Notes under the pieces: model-generated | What the model was told of the DNA's origin: nothing | What the model saw: the letters and a program-made list of their open reading frames with translations, nothing else | Databases searched by the model: none | Made by a program: the position numbers and the translations under genes | DNA from: Aphrocallistes beatrix | Lineage: Eukaryota > Porifera > Hexactinellida > Sceptrulophora > Aphrocallistidae | Direction of reading: 5' to 3' | Length of the DNA stretch: 64,000 bases | Assembly (NCBI GenBank): GCA_963281255.1 | Contig: OY725500.1 | Span: forward strand, 806,001-870,000 | Part shown: positions 1 to 10,194 of the stretch, piece after piece | How the letters are laid out: every line of letters starts with the position of its first letter | Position numbering within the stretch: position 1 is the first letter of the stretch

Positions 1-926
1 ATCTTGATTGGAACGACGATTTCGAGAATCAATTGAGTACACTGGGTACAATACGAGTTAATGCTGAGAAGAAAAGTTCTAAGTTGGAACCTGACTACAA
101 GAAGAAAAGTATCCCGTTAGCAGTGTTCGGACAGCATATTATTGGTGGATCAAAAGCTCCTGGTGTATTTGCCTATCCTGTAAACATCATTATTGATACT
201 AAGACAGATCATTTTTACGTTTGTGATTGTGGAAATCATCGTGTACAAGTGTTTAACAAGTCCTTTCAATTCCTATCTATGTTCAGTGAAAAAATGAACG
301 GACCAGACGGAATTTGTATTTTTCAAAATAAAGTGTATGTCATTCAAACTTTGGGACATTATCTCAACATTTATTCACGGGAATGCAAACTTTTGAGTTC
401 TGTTGGAAAGAAAGGAAGTGATGAGCTTGAATTTAATAGTCCTAGAGGTATTACTGTTTCTACAGAATGGAGCAGAATATATATTTGTGAATATGATAAC
501 AATCGTGTCCAGTGTCTGAACCTAGATCTCACATTCAACTGTTTCATTCCTGATATTTACGGAGCTAAAGACGTTAAACTGACAACTGAGGAGATTGTTG
601 TATTATGCGAAGGAAATCCTTGTCTAAGAATCTACAATGCATCTCATCAGCTTTCAAGACAGATGATTAGCAAGGGCGTAGAGAACATTAATCAAATGAA
701 GAATCCGTGTTGTTTCTTTCTGGATTCAAATCTCAACATCTTAATAACTGATTGCAAACGTCATTGTGTTTCCATATTCTCCTCCTCGGGAGAACTAATT
801 CACGAATTTGGGAAAGAAGGAGAAGAGAAAGGAGAATTTGTTCAACCTACTGGTATTACTATGGACTCAGAAGGAAGGATTGTGGTTATATCTTGTAATC
901 CCAATCACTGCATTCAACTCTTTTGA
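1..926 (+). CDS. Coiled-coil/NHL-repeat protein, array copy A (5' end outside window)
   Basis: This is the C-terminal part of a RING-less coiled-coil plus NHL beta-propeller protein. The open frame runs from base 3 to the stop at 924-926, and its start lies upstream of the window. Aligned to the complete copies (420 aa) it begins near residue 115, at the LDWNDDF segment that ends the coiled coil. NHL-type blades are visible, each with a hydrophobic strand, a D-x-x-x-G/N turn and an R-V-Q-V-F-like end (for example CGNHRVQVF and YDNNRVQCL). NHL propellers of the TRIM2/3/71 class bind RNA or protein; the ligand here is unknown. It differs from copies B-D by scattered substitutions, with no frameshift in the part seen. 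Confidence 0.85.
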   Translation, partial: LDWNDDFENQLSTLGTIRVNAEKKSSKLEPDYKKKSIPLAVFGQHIIGGSKAPGVFAYPVNIIIDTKTDHFYVCDCGNHRVQVFNKSFQFLSMFSEKMNGPDGICIFQNKVYVIQTLGHYLNIYSRECKLLSSVGKKGSDELEFNSPRGITVSTEWSRIYICEYDNNRVQCLNLDLTFNCFIPDIYGAKDVKLTTEEIVVLCEGNPCLRIYNASHQLSRQMISKGVENINQMKNPCCFFLDSNLNILITDCKRHCVSIFSSSGELIHEFGKEGEEKGEFVQPTGITMDSEGRIVVISCNPNHCIQLF

Positions 927-1713
927 ACTGGTGGGATAGCTAATATTTTTGTTTGTACAGGCATCATAGAGTGTCAGTGAACTTATCGGAATTTAGTTAT
1001 TATGTAAGCCTAGACATTCCTTGTCTGAGTAGGTAGTCTGGTACACTAATATTTCTTTTGTTTTGTTTTCTAGCATCATTGAAGTACGTTATTTGTATAT
1101 CATTTAAGTATTAGCATAGACATTCAATTCGTGAGTGTAAGTACTGTATTACCTCGAATAATAACGGGCGATTATTCATTTTTAGTCGCCCCATAGCCTA
1201 CTCAATATGGTACCTCACAGTGTTTCCCGCCGAGCGCGTTAGCGCGCTATTTAACACGCTTATTCCATTACAAAATTATACATTTTTATATCAACTAGTG
1301 CTAATCTTGGTTCTATGCAAAAATCATACCTTTTGAAGTCAGCAATTTGGTCCATTGGGATTCCAAGGAACGAGCATACGGACGAACGGACGTTACACAC
1401 CGATCATGACATAAGACGTCTCTCTATACTAGGAGCTGCACCAATTATGTGTATATTTTGACAGTTTTATAGGCATATTTTCACACATGTTGATGAGTTT
1501 AAAATTATTCTTGAGAATAGCTTTTTCAACTGTTGCTTGAAGAGTGTAGATTCCCAATCTCGTGTTTCTGATTTTATAATGCTAATTCTTTTTATCGATT
1601 CATAAAGTAAACAAACTACGCACGTACGCTTCATATGAATGAAAGAGGCACACTTAAAATATGATCGTCTCTAGATATTGATATAGTAAGGCATACCATA
1701 CTGTATGTATATA
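927..1713. other. Spacer between NHL copies A and B
   Basis: I see no gene here. Bases 1441-1713 are a diverged duplicate of 7613-7990 upstream of copy D, including the stretch with AAACAAACTACGCACGTACG. It therefore belongs to the tandemly duplicated unit. Bases 1150-1250 hold a small CpG-rich patch with a short GCGCGTTAGCGCGC hairpin. Confidence 0.6.
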
Positions 1714-2187
1714 CACTGCCTGAACAAAAGTATTCGTACACCCCATAATTCACAATACAAATAGTTATAATACTGATTTATTTAGCGAGTCAAGGTATTT
1801 AATTGGTAAGAGATACGCTTAATTTAACTTCAAATTCGAATTCTCCATATTCGAATTACTCACTTTTTAATCTTTCAACTTGTTTACACTCCCACAAGGT
1901 TCAAACTTTCCAAACTGCGCCACCTCATACCACCAATGCCATCGTATACAATGGTGATCACTCGCGACATGTGGCATAGGAAAGCAAATGCTGAAAATAG
2001 TTAATCTTGAAGAAGAGTAACTAAGTTAAAACTTATAAAGTGGGTAATTTGAATGTGGAGAATTCGAATTTGAAGTCAAATTAAGTGTATCTCTTACCAA
2101 TTAAATACCTTGACTCGCTAAATAAATCAGTATTATAACTATTTGTATGGGGAATTGTGGGGTGTACAGATACTTTTGTTCGGGGTG
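1714..2187. mobile_element. Tc1/mariner-type MITE
   Basis: A 474-bp element flanked by TA duplications (1712-1713 and 2188-2189). The ends begin CACTGCCTGAACAAAAGTAT and, from the other side, CACCCCGAACAAAAGTAT. The inverted arms extend about 140 bp each. It has no coding capacity. The matching site upstream of NHL copy D (about 7992) lacks the element, so the insertion happened after duplication or was absent from the source unit. A related but diverged element lies at 34879-35339. Confidence 0.9.
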
Positions 2188-2208
2188 TATGCTAGAACAG
2201 CATTTTGG

Positions 2209-2216
2209 TATATAAG
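2209..2216 (+). promoter_or_regulatory. TATA box of NHL copy B
   Basis: TATATAAG lies 110 bp upstream of the ATG at 2326. The same box is at the equivalent place in copy D (8000-8007). The MITE ends 21 bp upstream of it, so this promoter core is intact. Confidence 0.55.
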
Positions 2217-2325
2217 TATCGAATAACCACTTTCTAATACAATTGATAGTACTTTCTTTATATTCATTTTATTATATTATTCCATACAGTTGAAACTAAA
2301 CTTCTATCTCGTAGTACAGATTGTC

Positions 2326-3588
2326 ATGGCTAGTGCTGAGTCAGGAAGTGAGGAACATGACACACTATCACAGTTCGATAGAGCACGTCGACAGATACGA
2401 GACAAGTTCTCTAGAACTCATTATTTGCTACAAGAGAGAGAAGCAGCTCTGTTAGCTGAAGTACAGGAGTTGGAAGATATGTTTCGTGGTCAAGGAATAG
2501 CTGATGAAATGAAACAACTCTCTCTTTCCAAAGAGCAGTTGGAGAATACTTTGAAAGGGAATAAATCCAGAGAAATTCTTCTACAGAGTATTGCTCTAAT
2601 TGATGAAAAGATTGCTGAACTAAAGATTTCACTCGAAAAAGCACAAGAAATGAAGCGAGTTGATCTCGAATGGAACGACGATTTCGAAAATAAATTGAGT
2701 ACACTGGGCACAATACGAGTTAATGCTGAGAAGAAAAGTTCTAAGCTGGAACCTGACTACAAGAAGAAAGGTATCCCATTAGCAGTGTTTGGGAAGCATA
2801 TTATTGGGGGATCAACAGCTCCTGGTGTATTTGCCTATCCTGAAACCATCATTATTGATGCTACGACAGATCATTTTTACGTTTGTGATTATGGGAATGA
2901 CCGTGTACAAGTGTTTAACAAGTCCTTTCAATTCCTATCTATGTTTAGTGAGAAAATGTGCGGTCCATACGGAATTTGTATTTTTCAACATAAAGTATAT
3001 GTTACTCAAACTTTAGGACATTATTTCAACATCTATTCACGGGAATGCAAACTTTTAAGTTCTGTTGGAAAGAAAGGAAGTGGAGGGCTTGAGTTGAATA
3101 GTCCTAGAGGTATTACTGTTTCTACAGAATGGAGCAGAATATATATTTGTGAATATATGAACAATCGTGTCCAGTGTCTGAACCTAGATCTGACATTCAA
3201 CTGTTTCATTCCTGACATTCTCGGAGCTACCGCTGTTAAACTGACAGCTGAGGAGATTGTTGTATTATGCCAAGGAAATCCTTGTATAAGAATCTACAAT
3301 GCATCTCATCAGCTTTCAAGACAGATGATTAGTAAGGGCGAGGAGGATATTAATCAAATGAAGCATCCGTATTGTTTCTTTCTGGATTCAAATCTCAACA
3401 TCTTGATGACTGATTTCAAACGTCACTGTGTTTCCATATTCTCCTCCTCGGGAGAACTAATTCACGAATTTGGGAAGGAAGGAGAAGAGAAAAGAGAATT
3501 TGTTCAGCCTCGTGGCATTACTATGGACTCAGAAGGAAGGATTGTAGTTATATCTTCCAATCCCAATCACTGCATTCAACTCTTTTGA
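2326..3588 (+). CDS. Coiled-coil/NHL-repeat protein, array copy B
   Basis: A 420-aa intronless protein. I place the start at the ATG at 2326 (MASAESGSEEHD); the frame is open 12 codons further upstream but without an ATG. Residues about 10-125 form a charged heptad-rich coiled coil (RARRQIRDKF, ALLAEVQELEDMF). Residues about 140-420 form an NHL-type beta-propeller ending in NHCIQLF. The layout is TRIM/LIN-41-like, but there is no RING or B-box, so it is not an obvious E3 ligase. The coiled coil probably oligomerises it and the propeller binds a protein or RNA; both are family inferences. The unit shares both flanks with copy D. Confidence 0.9.
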   Translation: MASAESGSEEHDTLSQFDRARRQIRDKFSRTHYLLQEREAALLAEVQELEDMFRGQGIADEMKQLSLSKEQLENTLKGNKSREILLQSIALIDEKIAELKISLEKAQEMKRVDLEWNDDFENKLSTLGTIRVNAEKKSSKLEPDYKKKGIPLAVFGKHIIGGSTAPGVFAYPETIIIDATTDHFYVCDYGNDRVQVFNKSFQFLSMFSEKMCGPYGICIFQHKVYVTQTLGHYFNIYSRECKLLSSVGKKGSGGLELNSPRGITVSTEWSRIYICEYMNNRVQCLNLDLTFNCFIPDILGATAVKLTAEEIVVLCQGNPCIRIYNASHQLSRQMISKGEEDINQMKHPYCFFLDSNLNILMTDFKRHCVSIFSSSGELIHEFGKEGEEKREFVQPRGITMDSEGRIVVISSNPNHCIQLF

Positions 3589-4118
3589 ATTGGGATAGTG
3601 TATTTTTAGCTTTGTGTATGCATCAAGGAGTGTTAGTGTACTTATCGGAATTTAGTTTAGTCTAGACATTCCTTGTCTGTGTAGGAAGTAGTATGGTACA
3701 CTCATTTTTATTTCTACAAGTATGTTTGTATCATTATAGAAGTATATGTTATATACCGTTCGAGTATTTACATAGACATTGGCGCGTTGCGTGAATGCGA
3801 GTACTTTGTTTGAAAGTTAGAAGTTCACTAATGCGGGATCGGTAGCCTTTTACCACTGCGTACCAATAGCTATTGAGACTTGAATCTTCATGAATCATAT
3901 TATCTTGTTTACTTTAATTAATTAATGAGAGATTTTATATAAACATTTACAAATAGCCCAAATAATGGCACTTACACAACCACAATTACTTTTAATTAAA
4001 GGTTTCAACCAGTTAATAATAATTTAAGGAAGCCTTTCGTATCATCACTTTGGTGCTCTAGTGCCAGGGATCAATAATCCCTGCACGAATGCTCTGTAGT
4101 TAAAATTAGCTTAGACTT
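3589..4118. repeat. Duplicated 3' flank of NHL copy B
   Basis: This stretch is nearly identical to 9375-9905 after copy D, including GCGGGATCGGTAGCC and the end motif ATTAGCTTAGACTTTT. Similarity stops abruptly at about 4118. It marks copies B and D as the most recent duplicate pair, sharing upstream flank, gene and downstream flank. No gene is seen. Confidence 0.85.
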
Positions 4119-4157
4119 TTGAGCCAAATGAGCCAGCAACATTCCTAAGGTTTCCCG

Positions 4158-4721
4158 GTGTTTATCTTTTTAGAATGGCGGACACTTCTTAGGCGGACAT
4201 TTCGTCGAAGGACATTCCGTCGCTTCTCAATCAAGAGTGTAGACGGCGATGAGTCCGAGTCTCGTGACGTCACTCACTTCCAGTACATCGCATGGCCTGA
4301 CTACGGAGTTCCTGAGAATGGAGACGAGGTGCTCCATCTGATGGACTGTGTGTTGGAGGAACAATCGAAACTGGTGTCGAAGCACTTCTCCGATTCCCAA
4401 TTCCCCTCTCCCCTTGGTCCCCCCATCATAGCACACTGTAGCGCAGGCATTGGCCGCTCTGGTACATTTTGCAGCATACACAGTCTGATCCGTCAGTACA
4501 GAGCTACTGGGATGGTGAGTGTGCAAGGCACCGTTCGGAAGTTACGGAGACAACGTGCGTTCGCTATCCAAGCACCAGAACAGTACACGTTTATCTACCA
4601 ATCCATTCTGGAGTATATGCTGAAACATCCCACTGGACTCGATAACATCCCTGTACCCATGTGCAGTGTAGATGCAGACACCACGGATTTTATATTGCTA
4701 AGTCTATTTTTCGATTTATGA
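4158..4721 (+). pseudogene. Truncated classical tyrosine phosphatase domain
   Basis: This encodes the C-terminal half of a classical PTP catalytic domain: THFQYIAWPDYGVP (WPD loop), HCSAGIGRSGTF (P-loop with catalytic Cys and Arg) and QAPEQYTFIYQSILEYM (Q-loop helix). The N-terminal half of the domain, with the phosphotyrosine-recognition loop, is missing. There is no in-frame ATG before the WPD loop, only a splice-acceptor-like TCTTTTTAG at 4165-4173. On the left it abuts the end of the duplicated NHL 3' flank. On the right, from about 4690, the NHL 5' flank starts. I read it as an exon fragment caught at a tandem-duplication junction. It could be a real terminal exon if upstream exons exist, but none are visible nearby. 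Confidence 0.75.
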
Positions 4722-4840
4722 AGTAAACAAACTACGCAAGTGCGTTAATATGAATAAAAATACACACTTAAATTATGATTATCTCTGGAATCTGGATATT
4801 GATATGTGTAGGCATACCTGTGAGCTATGAAGCATTTTAA

Positions 4841-4848
4841 TATATAAG
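4841..4848 (+). promoter_or_regulatory. TATA box of NHL copy C, displaced by a MITE
   Basis: TATATAAG is equivalent to 2209-2216 and 8000-8007. In this copy a 506-bp MITE starts two bases downstream, so the box is 629 bp from the ATG instead of about 115 bp. Confidence 0.55.
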
Positions 4849-4850
4849 TA

Positions 4851-5356
4851 CACTCGAACCTCTCTTATCCGAGCAGTGCCGACCGGAGGGTGCCCGGATA
4901 TCGGAGGTCCGGATATCGGAGGTCCGGATAAGAGAGGTGCCCGTAACTCAGAAATCAACTTGAATAGCAGTTTATAGTGTTAAAACTGTCAATTTGTATA
5001 AATGGGTGAGTTTAAACAATATCTAGTTCCCGGAACTTAGAGGTTATCAAAATTTGAGTTCCGGATAAGAGAGGTGATTGTAAAATAGATATTCTATAAA
5101 GGAAAATAAACTATTCCATTGCGATTGATTGATACATTTTAAGCAGTATTTACCCCTGAATATATTAGATGTCGCAATTATCTTCCAAATTCATTATCAA
5201 AGTTCATTAAATAATATTACATGATAATGATTGCTGGAATTGTGGTTAATAATTGACTTGAAAATAGGACAATGCATATTGACTAAATGTCGAAAGGGCT
5301 GCCCGGTTGAGAGAGGTGCCCGGATATCGGAGGTCCGGATAAGAGAGGTTCGAGTG
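4851..5356. mobile_element. TA-flanked MITE (pogo/Tc1-like ends)
   Basis: Perfect terminal inverted repeats CACTCGAACCTCTCTTATCC are flanked by TA (4849-4850 and 5357-5358). The GGTCCGGATAAGAGAGGT motif recurs subterminally. It is non-coding. The unoccupied site survives upstream of copy D (TATATAAGTATCGAATAA at about 8000). Confidence 0.9.
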
Positions 5357-5469
5357 TATTGAATAACTAACTATTTTCTAATACAATTGATAGTACTTTC
5401 TTCATCTTCATTTTATTAGATTGTTACATACAGTTGAAACTAAACTTCTATCTCGTAGTACAGATTGTC

Positions 5470-6732
5470 ATGGCTAGTGCTGAGTCGGAAAGTGAGGAAC
5501 ATGACACACTATCACAGTTCGATAGAGCACGTCGACAGATACGAGACAAGTTCTCTAGAACTCATTATTTGCTACAAGAGAGAGAAGCAGTTCTGTTAGC
5601 TGAAGTGCAGGAGTTGGAAGATATGTTTCGTGGTCATGGAATAGCTGATGAAATGAAACAACTCTCTCTTTCCAAAGAACAGTTGGAGAATACTTTGAAA
5701 GGGAATAAATCCAGAGAAATTCTACAACAGGGTATTGCACTAATTGATGAAAAGATTGCTGAACTAACGATTTCACTCGAAAAAGCGCAAGAAATGAAGC
5801 GAATTGATCTTGATTGGAACGACGATTTCGAACGTCAATTGAGTACACTGGGAACAATACGAGTTAATGCTGAGATGAAAAGTTCTAAGCTGGAACCTGA
5901 CTACAAGAAGAAAGGTATCCCATTAGCAGTGTTTGGACAGCATATTATTGGCGGATCAACAGCTCCTGGTGTATTTGCCTATCCTGAAACGATCACTATT
6001 GATGCTACGACAGATCATTTTTACGTTTGTGATTGTGGAAATCATCGTGTACAAGTGTTTAACAAGTCCTTTCAATTCCTATCTATGTTCAGTGAGAAAA
6101 TGAATGGACCAGACGGAATTTGTATTTTCCAAAATAGAATGTATGTCATTCAAACTTTAGGACATTATCTCAACATTTATTCACAGGAATGCAAACTTTT
6201 AAGTTCTGTTGGAAAGAAAGGAAGTGGTGAGCTTGAATTTAATAGTCCTAGAGGTATTATTGTTTCTACAGAATGGAGCAGAATATATATTTGCGAATAT
6301 GATAACAATCGTGTCCAGTGTCTGAACCTAAATCTCACATTCAACTGTTTCATTCCTGATATTTTCGGAGCTAGATACGTTAAACTGACAGCTGAGGAGA
6401 TTGTTGTATTATGCGAAGGAAATCCTTGTATAAGAATCTACAATACATCTCATCAACTTTCAAGACAGATGATTAGTAAGGGCGAGGAAGATATTAATCA
6501 AATTAAGAATCCACATTCTTTCTTTCTGGATTCAAATTTCAACATCTTAATAACTGATTACAAACGTCATTGTGTTTCCATATTCTCCTCCTCAGGAGAA
6601 CTAGTTCACGAATTTGGGAAGGAAGGAGAAGAGAAAGGAGAATTTGTTCAGCCTCGTGGCATTACTATGGACTCAGAAGGAAGGATTGTGGTTATATCTT
6701 ACAATCCCAATCACTGCATTCAACTCTTTTGA
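5470..6732 (+). CDS. Coiled-coil/NHL-repeat protein, array copy C
   Basis: A 420-aa intronless paralogue of copy B with the same start (MASAESESEEHD), coiled coil and NHL propeller. Differences are scattered substitutions such as LDWNDDFERQL in the stalk and CGNHRVQVF in blade 1, and there is no stop or frameshift. Propeller residues differ between copies at several loop positions while the strands are conserved. The proximal promoter is interrupted by the MITE at 4851-5356, so expression may differ from its sisters. RING and B-box are absent, as in the others. Confidence 0.9.
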   Translation: MASAESESEEHDTLSQFDRARRQIRDKFSRTHYLLQEREAVLLAEVQELEDMFRGHGIADEMKQLSLSKEQLENTLKGNKSREILQQGIALIDEKIAELTISLEKAQEMKRIDLDWNDDFERQLSTLGTIRVNAEMKSSKLEPDYKKKGIPLAVFGQHIIGGSTAPGVFAYPETITIDATTDHFYVCDCGNHRVQVFNKSFQFLSMFSEKMNGPDGICIFQNRMYVIQTLGHYLNIYSQECKLLSSVGKKGSGELEFNSPRGIIVSTEWSRIYICEYDNNRVQCLNLNLTFNCFIPDIFGARYVKLTAEEIVVLCEGNPCIRIYNTSHQLSRQMISKGEEDINQIKNPHSFFLDSNFNILITDYKRHCVSIFSSSGELVHEFGKEGEEKGEFVQPRGITMDSEGRIVVISYNPNHCIQLF

Positions 6733-6883
6733 ATTGGGATAGTGTCTATTTAGGTTTGTGCATGCATCATAGAGTATTAGTGAACTTTTCGGAATTAGTT
6801 TTAGTCTAGACATTCCTTGTCTGTGTAGGAAGTAGTATGGTGCACTCATTTTTATTTCTTTGTTTTGTATCATTGTTGAAGTA

Positions 6884-7059
6884 CAGCCAGGGTCGCTTAT
6901 TGTGAACCACCAGGGGATCAAAAAATATGTGAGATACTTCATATTAAGCGAATTTAATTCAATACAAATCCTTTCTAAAAAAATGAAATTGGGACCAGGA
7001 GGTTAGTTCATAATAAACGAATGTTCATATTAAGCGGGTTCCTAATAAGCGATCCTGAC
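6884..7059. mobile_element. TA-flanked MITE in the 3' flank of copy C
   Basis: A 176-bp element. The left end is CAGCCAGGGTCGCTTATT, the right end is the complement of GTCAGGATCGCTTATT, and TA lies on both sides. The flanks of copies B and D read straight through (GAAGTATATGTTATATACC), which gives an empty site. Confidence 0.8.
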
Positions 7060-7999
7060 TACATGTTATATACCATTCGTGTATTTACATAGACATTGGC
7101 GTTGTTATTCGTGAATGCGAGTGTTTTGTTAAAAAGTTAAAGGTTCACTAATGCAACGATTAACTTATTTTTATGCCTTCCAAAAGATGCATTTTAGTCT
7201 GATATACTCACTTGTGTACTCTCCTTCTTCACCAACACTTTTCCGTGTTCGATTTTCTCAACTCTTTTTGAAGAATTATTTGAATGATATGATCACTAGA
7301 CTAAAATCGCATTTAGTTGTTTTTCTAAATTGATTTTTAGTGTATATTAAGATCTCACTAAATGTTGTAGTTAGAATGTTCGAGTAACCATAGGCGCCAA
7401 ACCCGGGGGGTGCTCGAGCCCTCCCCACCCCCCTAGAACTCTAAAATTGCCTATAGATTTGAAAAGTTCGGCGCTCCTGCGAGTAACTATATTCATGCGC
7501 ATATGAAGAATTTATGTTACAAATTTAGTGCAATTTGGTCCACTGGAATTTCATGAAGCGGACGGAGCGGATCATGACATAAAGCATCTCCAATACTAGA
7601 AGCTGCACTAATTATGTGTATATTTTCGCAGCTTTATAGACATATTTTCACACCTGTTAATGAAGTTAAGCTGGGATTTAGTTAGGAGCAATTCCCGATA
7701 TCTTATTTTCGAAAGTGTTTTATAAATTATTTGTTTACTTTGCTTACAATAGCTACATAAAAGAAATATCAAAAAGTGGTGGATACTAACTTTCAACTGT
7801 TGCTTGAAGAGTGTAGATTCCCAATCTCGTGTTTCTGATTTTATAATGCTAATTCTGTTTTCCGATTCATAAAGTAAACAAACTACGCACGTACGCTTCA
7901 TATGAATGAAAGAAGCACACTTAAAATATGATCGTCTCTAGATATTGATATAGTAAGGCCTACCATACTGTATGTATATATGCTAGAACAGCATTTTGG
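7060..7999. other. Spacer between NHL copies C and D
   Basis: No convincing gene. Bases 7392-7480 are a small repeat starting GGCGCCAAACCCGGGGGG and ending TTCGGCGCTCCTG, related to 47728-47818. Bases 7613-7990 match the 5' flank of copy B (1441-1713), with an extra insert of about 110 bp at 7670-7790. Confidence 0.6.
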
Positions 8000-8007
8000 T
8001 ATATAAG
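8000..8007 (+). promoter_or_regulatory. TATA box of NHL copy D
   Basis: TATATAAG, 105 bp upstream of the ATG at 8112. This copy has no MITE and represents the ancestral promoter arrangement. Confidence 0.55.
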
Positions 8008-8111
8008 TATCGAATAATTACTCTCTGATACAATTGATGGTACTTTCTTTATATTCATTTTATTAGATTGTTCCAGACAGTTGAAATTAAACTTCTATCT
8101 CGCAGATTGTC

Positions 8112-9374
8112 ATGGCTAGTGCTGAGTCAGGAAGTGAGGAACATGACACACTATCACAGTTCGATAGAGCACGTCGACAGATACGAGACAAGTTCTCTAG
8201 AACTCATTATTTGCTACAAGAGAGAGAAGCAGCTCTGTTAGCTGAAGTACAGGAGTTGGAAGATATGTTTCGTGGTCATGGAATAGCTGATGAAATGAAA
8301 CAACTCTCTCTTTCCAAAGAGCAGTTGGAGAATACTTTGAAAGGGAATAAATCCAGAGAAATTCTTCTACAGAGTATTGCTCTAATTGATCAAAAGATTG
8401 CTGAACTAAAGATTTCACTCGAAAAAGCACAAGAAATGAAGCGAGTTGATCTCGATTGGAACGACGATTTCGAAAATCAACTAATTACACTGGGCACAAT
8501 ACGAGTTAATGCTGAGAAGAAAAGTTATAAGCTGGAACCTGACTACAAGAAGAGAGGTATCCCGTTAACGGTGTTTGGGCGCCATATTATTGGCGGATCA
8601 ACAGATCCTGGTGTATTTGCCTATCCTGAAACGATCACTATTGATACTACGACAGATCATTTTTACGTTTGTGACTGTGGAAATGACCGTGTACAAGTGT
8701 TTAACAAGTCTTTTCAATTCCTATCTATGTTCAGTGAGAAAATGAATGGTCCATACGAGATTTGTATTTTTCAAGATAAAATGTATGTCACTCAAATTTT
8801 AGGACATTACCTCAATGTCTATTCAAGGGAATGCAAACTTTTAAGTTCTGTTGGAAAGGAAGGAAGTGGAGAGCTTGAGTTTAACGATCCTAGAGGTATT
8901 ACTGTTTCTAGGGAATGGGACAAAATATATATTTGTGAATATGATAACAGCCGTGTCCAGTGTCTGAACCTAGATCTGACATTCAACTGTTTCATTCCTG
9001 ACTTTTACGGAGCTAAATGCGTTAAATTGACGGCTGAGGAGATTGTTGTATTATGCGAAGGAAATCCTTGTATAAGAATCTACAATGCATCTCATCAACT
9101 TTCAAGACAGATGATTAGTAATGGCGAGGAGGATTTTAATCAAATGAAGCATCCGTATTCTTTCTTTCTGGATTCAAATCTCAACATCTTAATAACTGAT
9201 TGCAAACGTCACTCTGTTTCCATATTCTCCTCCTCAGGAGAACTAATTCACGAATTTGGGAAGGAAGGAAAAGAGAAAGGAGAATTTGTTCAACCTCGTG
9301 GCATTACTATGGACTCAGAAGGAAGGATTGTAGTTATATCTTGCAATCCCAATCACTGCATTCAACTCTTTTGA
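8112..9374 (+). CDS. Coiled-coil/NHL-repeat protein, array copy D
   Basis: A 420-aa intronless protein starting MASAESGSEEHD, closest to copy B in coding and flanking sequence. The order is coiled coil (about 10-125), a short linker with KLEPDYKK, then the NHL propeller (about 140-420). Substitutions specific to this copy include TVFGRH, DPGVFAY and VSREWDK in the propeller. There is no RING, B-box or filamin domain. It is the last copy; the array ends with its 3' flank at about 9905. Confidence 0.9.
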   Translation: MASAESGSEEHDTLSQFDRARRQIRDKFSRTHYLLQEREAALLAEVQELEDMFRGHGIADEMKQLSLSKEQLENTLKGNKSREILLQSIALIDQKIAELKISLEKAQEMKRVDLDWNDDFENQLITLGTIRVNAEKKSYKLEPDYKKRGIPLTVFGRHIIGGSTDPGVFAYPETITIDTTTDHFYVCDCGNDRVQVFNKSFQFLSMFSEKMNGPYEICIFQDKMYVTQILGHYLNVYSRECKLLSSVGKEGSGELEFNDPRGITVSREWDKIYICEYDNSRVQCLNLDLTFNCFIPDFYGAKCVKLTAEEIVVLCEGNPCIRIYNASHQLSRQMISNGEEDFNQMKHPYSFFLDSNLNILITDCKRHSVSIFSSSGELIHEFGKEGKEKGEFVQPRGITMDSEGRIVVISCNPNHCIQLF

Positions 9375-9905
9375 ATTGGGATAGTGTATTTTTAGGTTTG
9401 TGTATGCATCAAGGAGTGTTAGTGTACTTATCGGAATTTAGTTTAGTCTAGACATTCCTTGTCTGTGTAGGAAGAAGGTGCACTCATTTTTATTTCTACA
9501 AGTATGTTTGTATCATTATAGAAGTATATGTTATATACCATTCGAGTATTTACATAGACATTGGCGCGTTGCGTGAATGCGATTACTTTGTTTGAAAGTT
9601 AGAAGTTCACTAATGCGGGATCGGTAGCCTTTTACCACTGCGTACCAATAGCTATTGAGACTTGAATCTTCATGAATCATATTATCTTGTTACATTAATT
9701 AATTAATGAGAGATTTTATATAAAATTTACAAATACGTAGCCCAAATAATGGCACTTACACAGCCACAATTACTTTCAATTAAAGGTTTCTAACAGTTAA
9801 TAATAATAATTTAATGGCGCCTCTCATCATCAATTTGGTGCTCGAGTGCCAGGGGTCAATAATCCCTGCACGAATGCTCTGTAGTTAAAATTAGCTTAGA
9901 CTTTT
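9375..9905. repeat. Duplicated 3' flank of NHL copy D
   Basis: Near-identical to 3589-4118. After ATTAGCTTAGACTTTT the sequence becomes unique and leads into the peflin promoter, so this is the right border of the array. Confidence 0.85.
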
Positions 9906-10141
9906 GGTAAATAAATTGTCGAAAAGCTGATTTCAGAAAGTTTGACGCATATTAGATTGTGAAGGTAAATTGGAATAAATTGTGCGTCATCTGACTAAAT
10001 ACGCATTTATGCACTAACACAGCAGTATAATATATATTTTTAACAGATCACCATTGTTGTAGGAGATGATCTCTGCGTCAATGCTTTTTACGATTTTGCC
10101 TTTGTTAGTAAAGCATACAATAACTTATTTGATTGAAAAGC

Positions 10142-10148
10142 TATAAAA
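10142..10148 (+). promoter_or_regulatory. TATA box of peflin gene
   Basis: TATAAAA is 46 bp upstream of the ATG at 10195, leaving room for a short 5' UTR. Confidence 0.6.
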
Positions 10149-10194
10149 CCAGTTCTCGGTTGATTCAGTCTGTCTTCAAATTAGTCATCTCCTT

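Noticed and set aside
2290..2325. N-terminal extension of NHL copies B and C (12 codons)
   Set aside because: Starts at TTG. The ATG at 2326 and 5470 is shared with copy D, where the upstream frame is not open in the same way.
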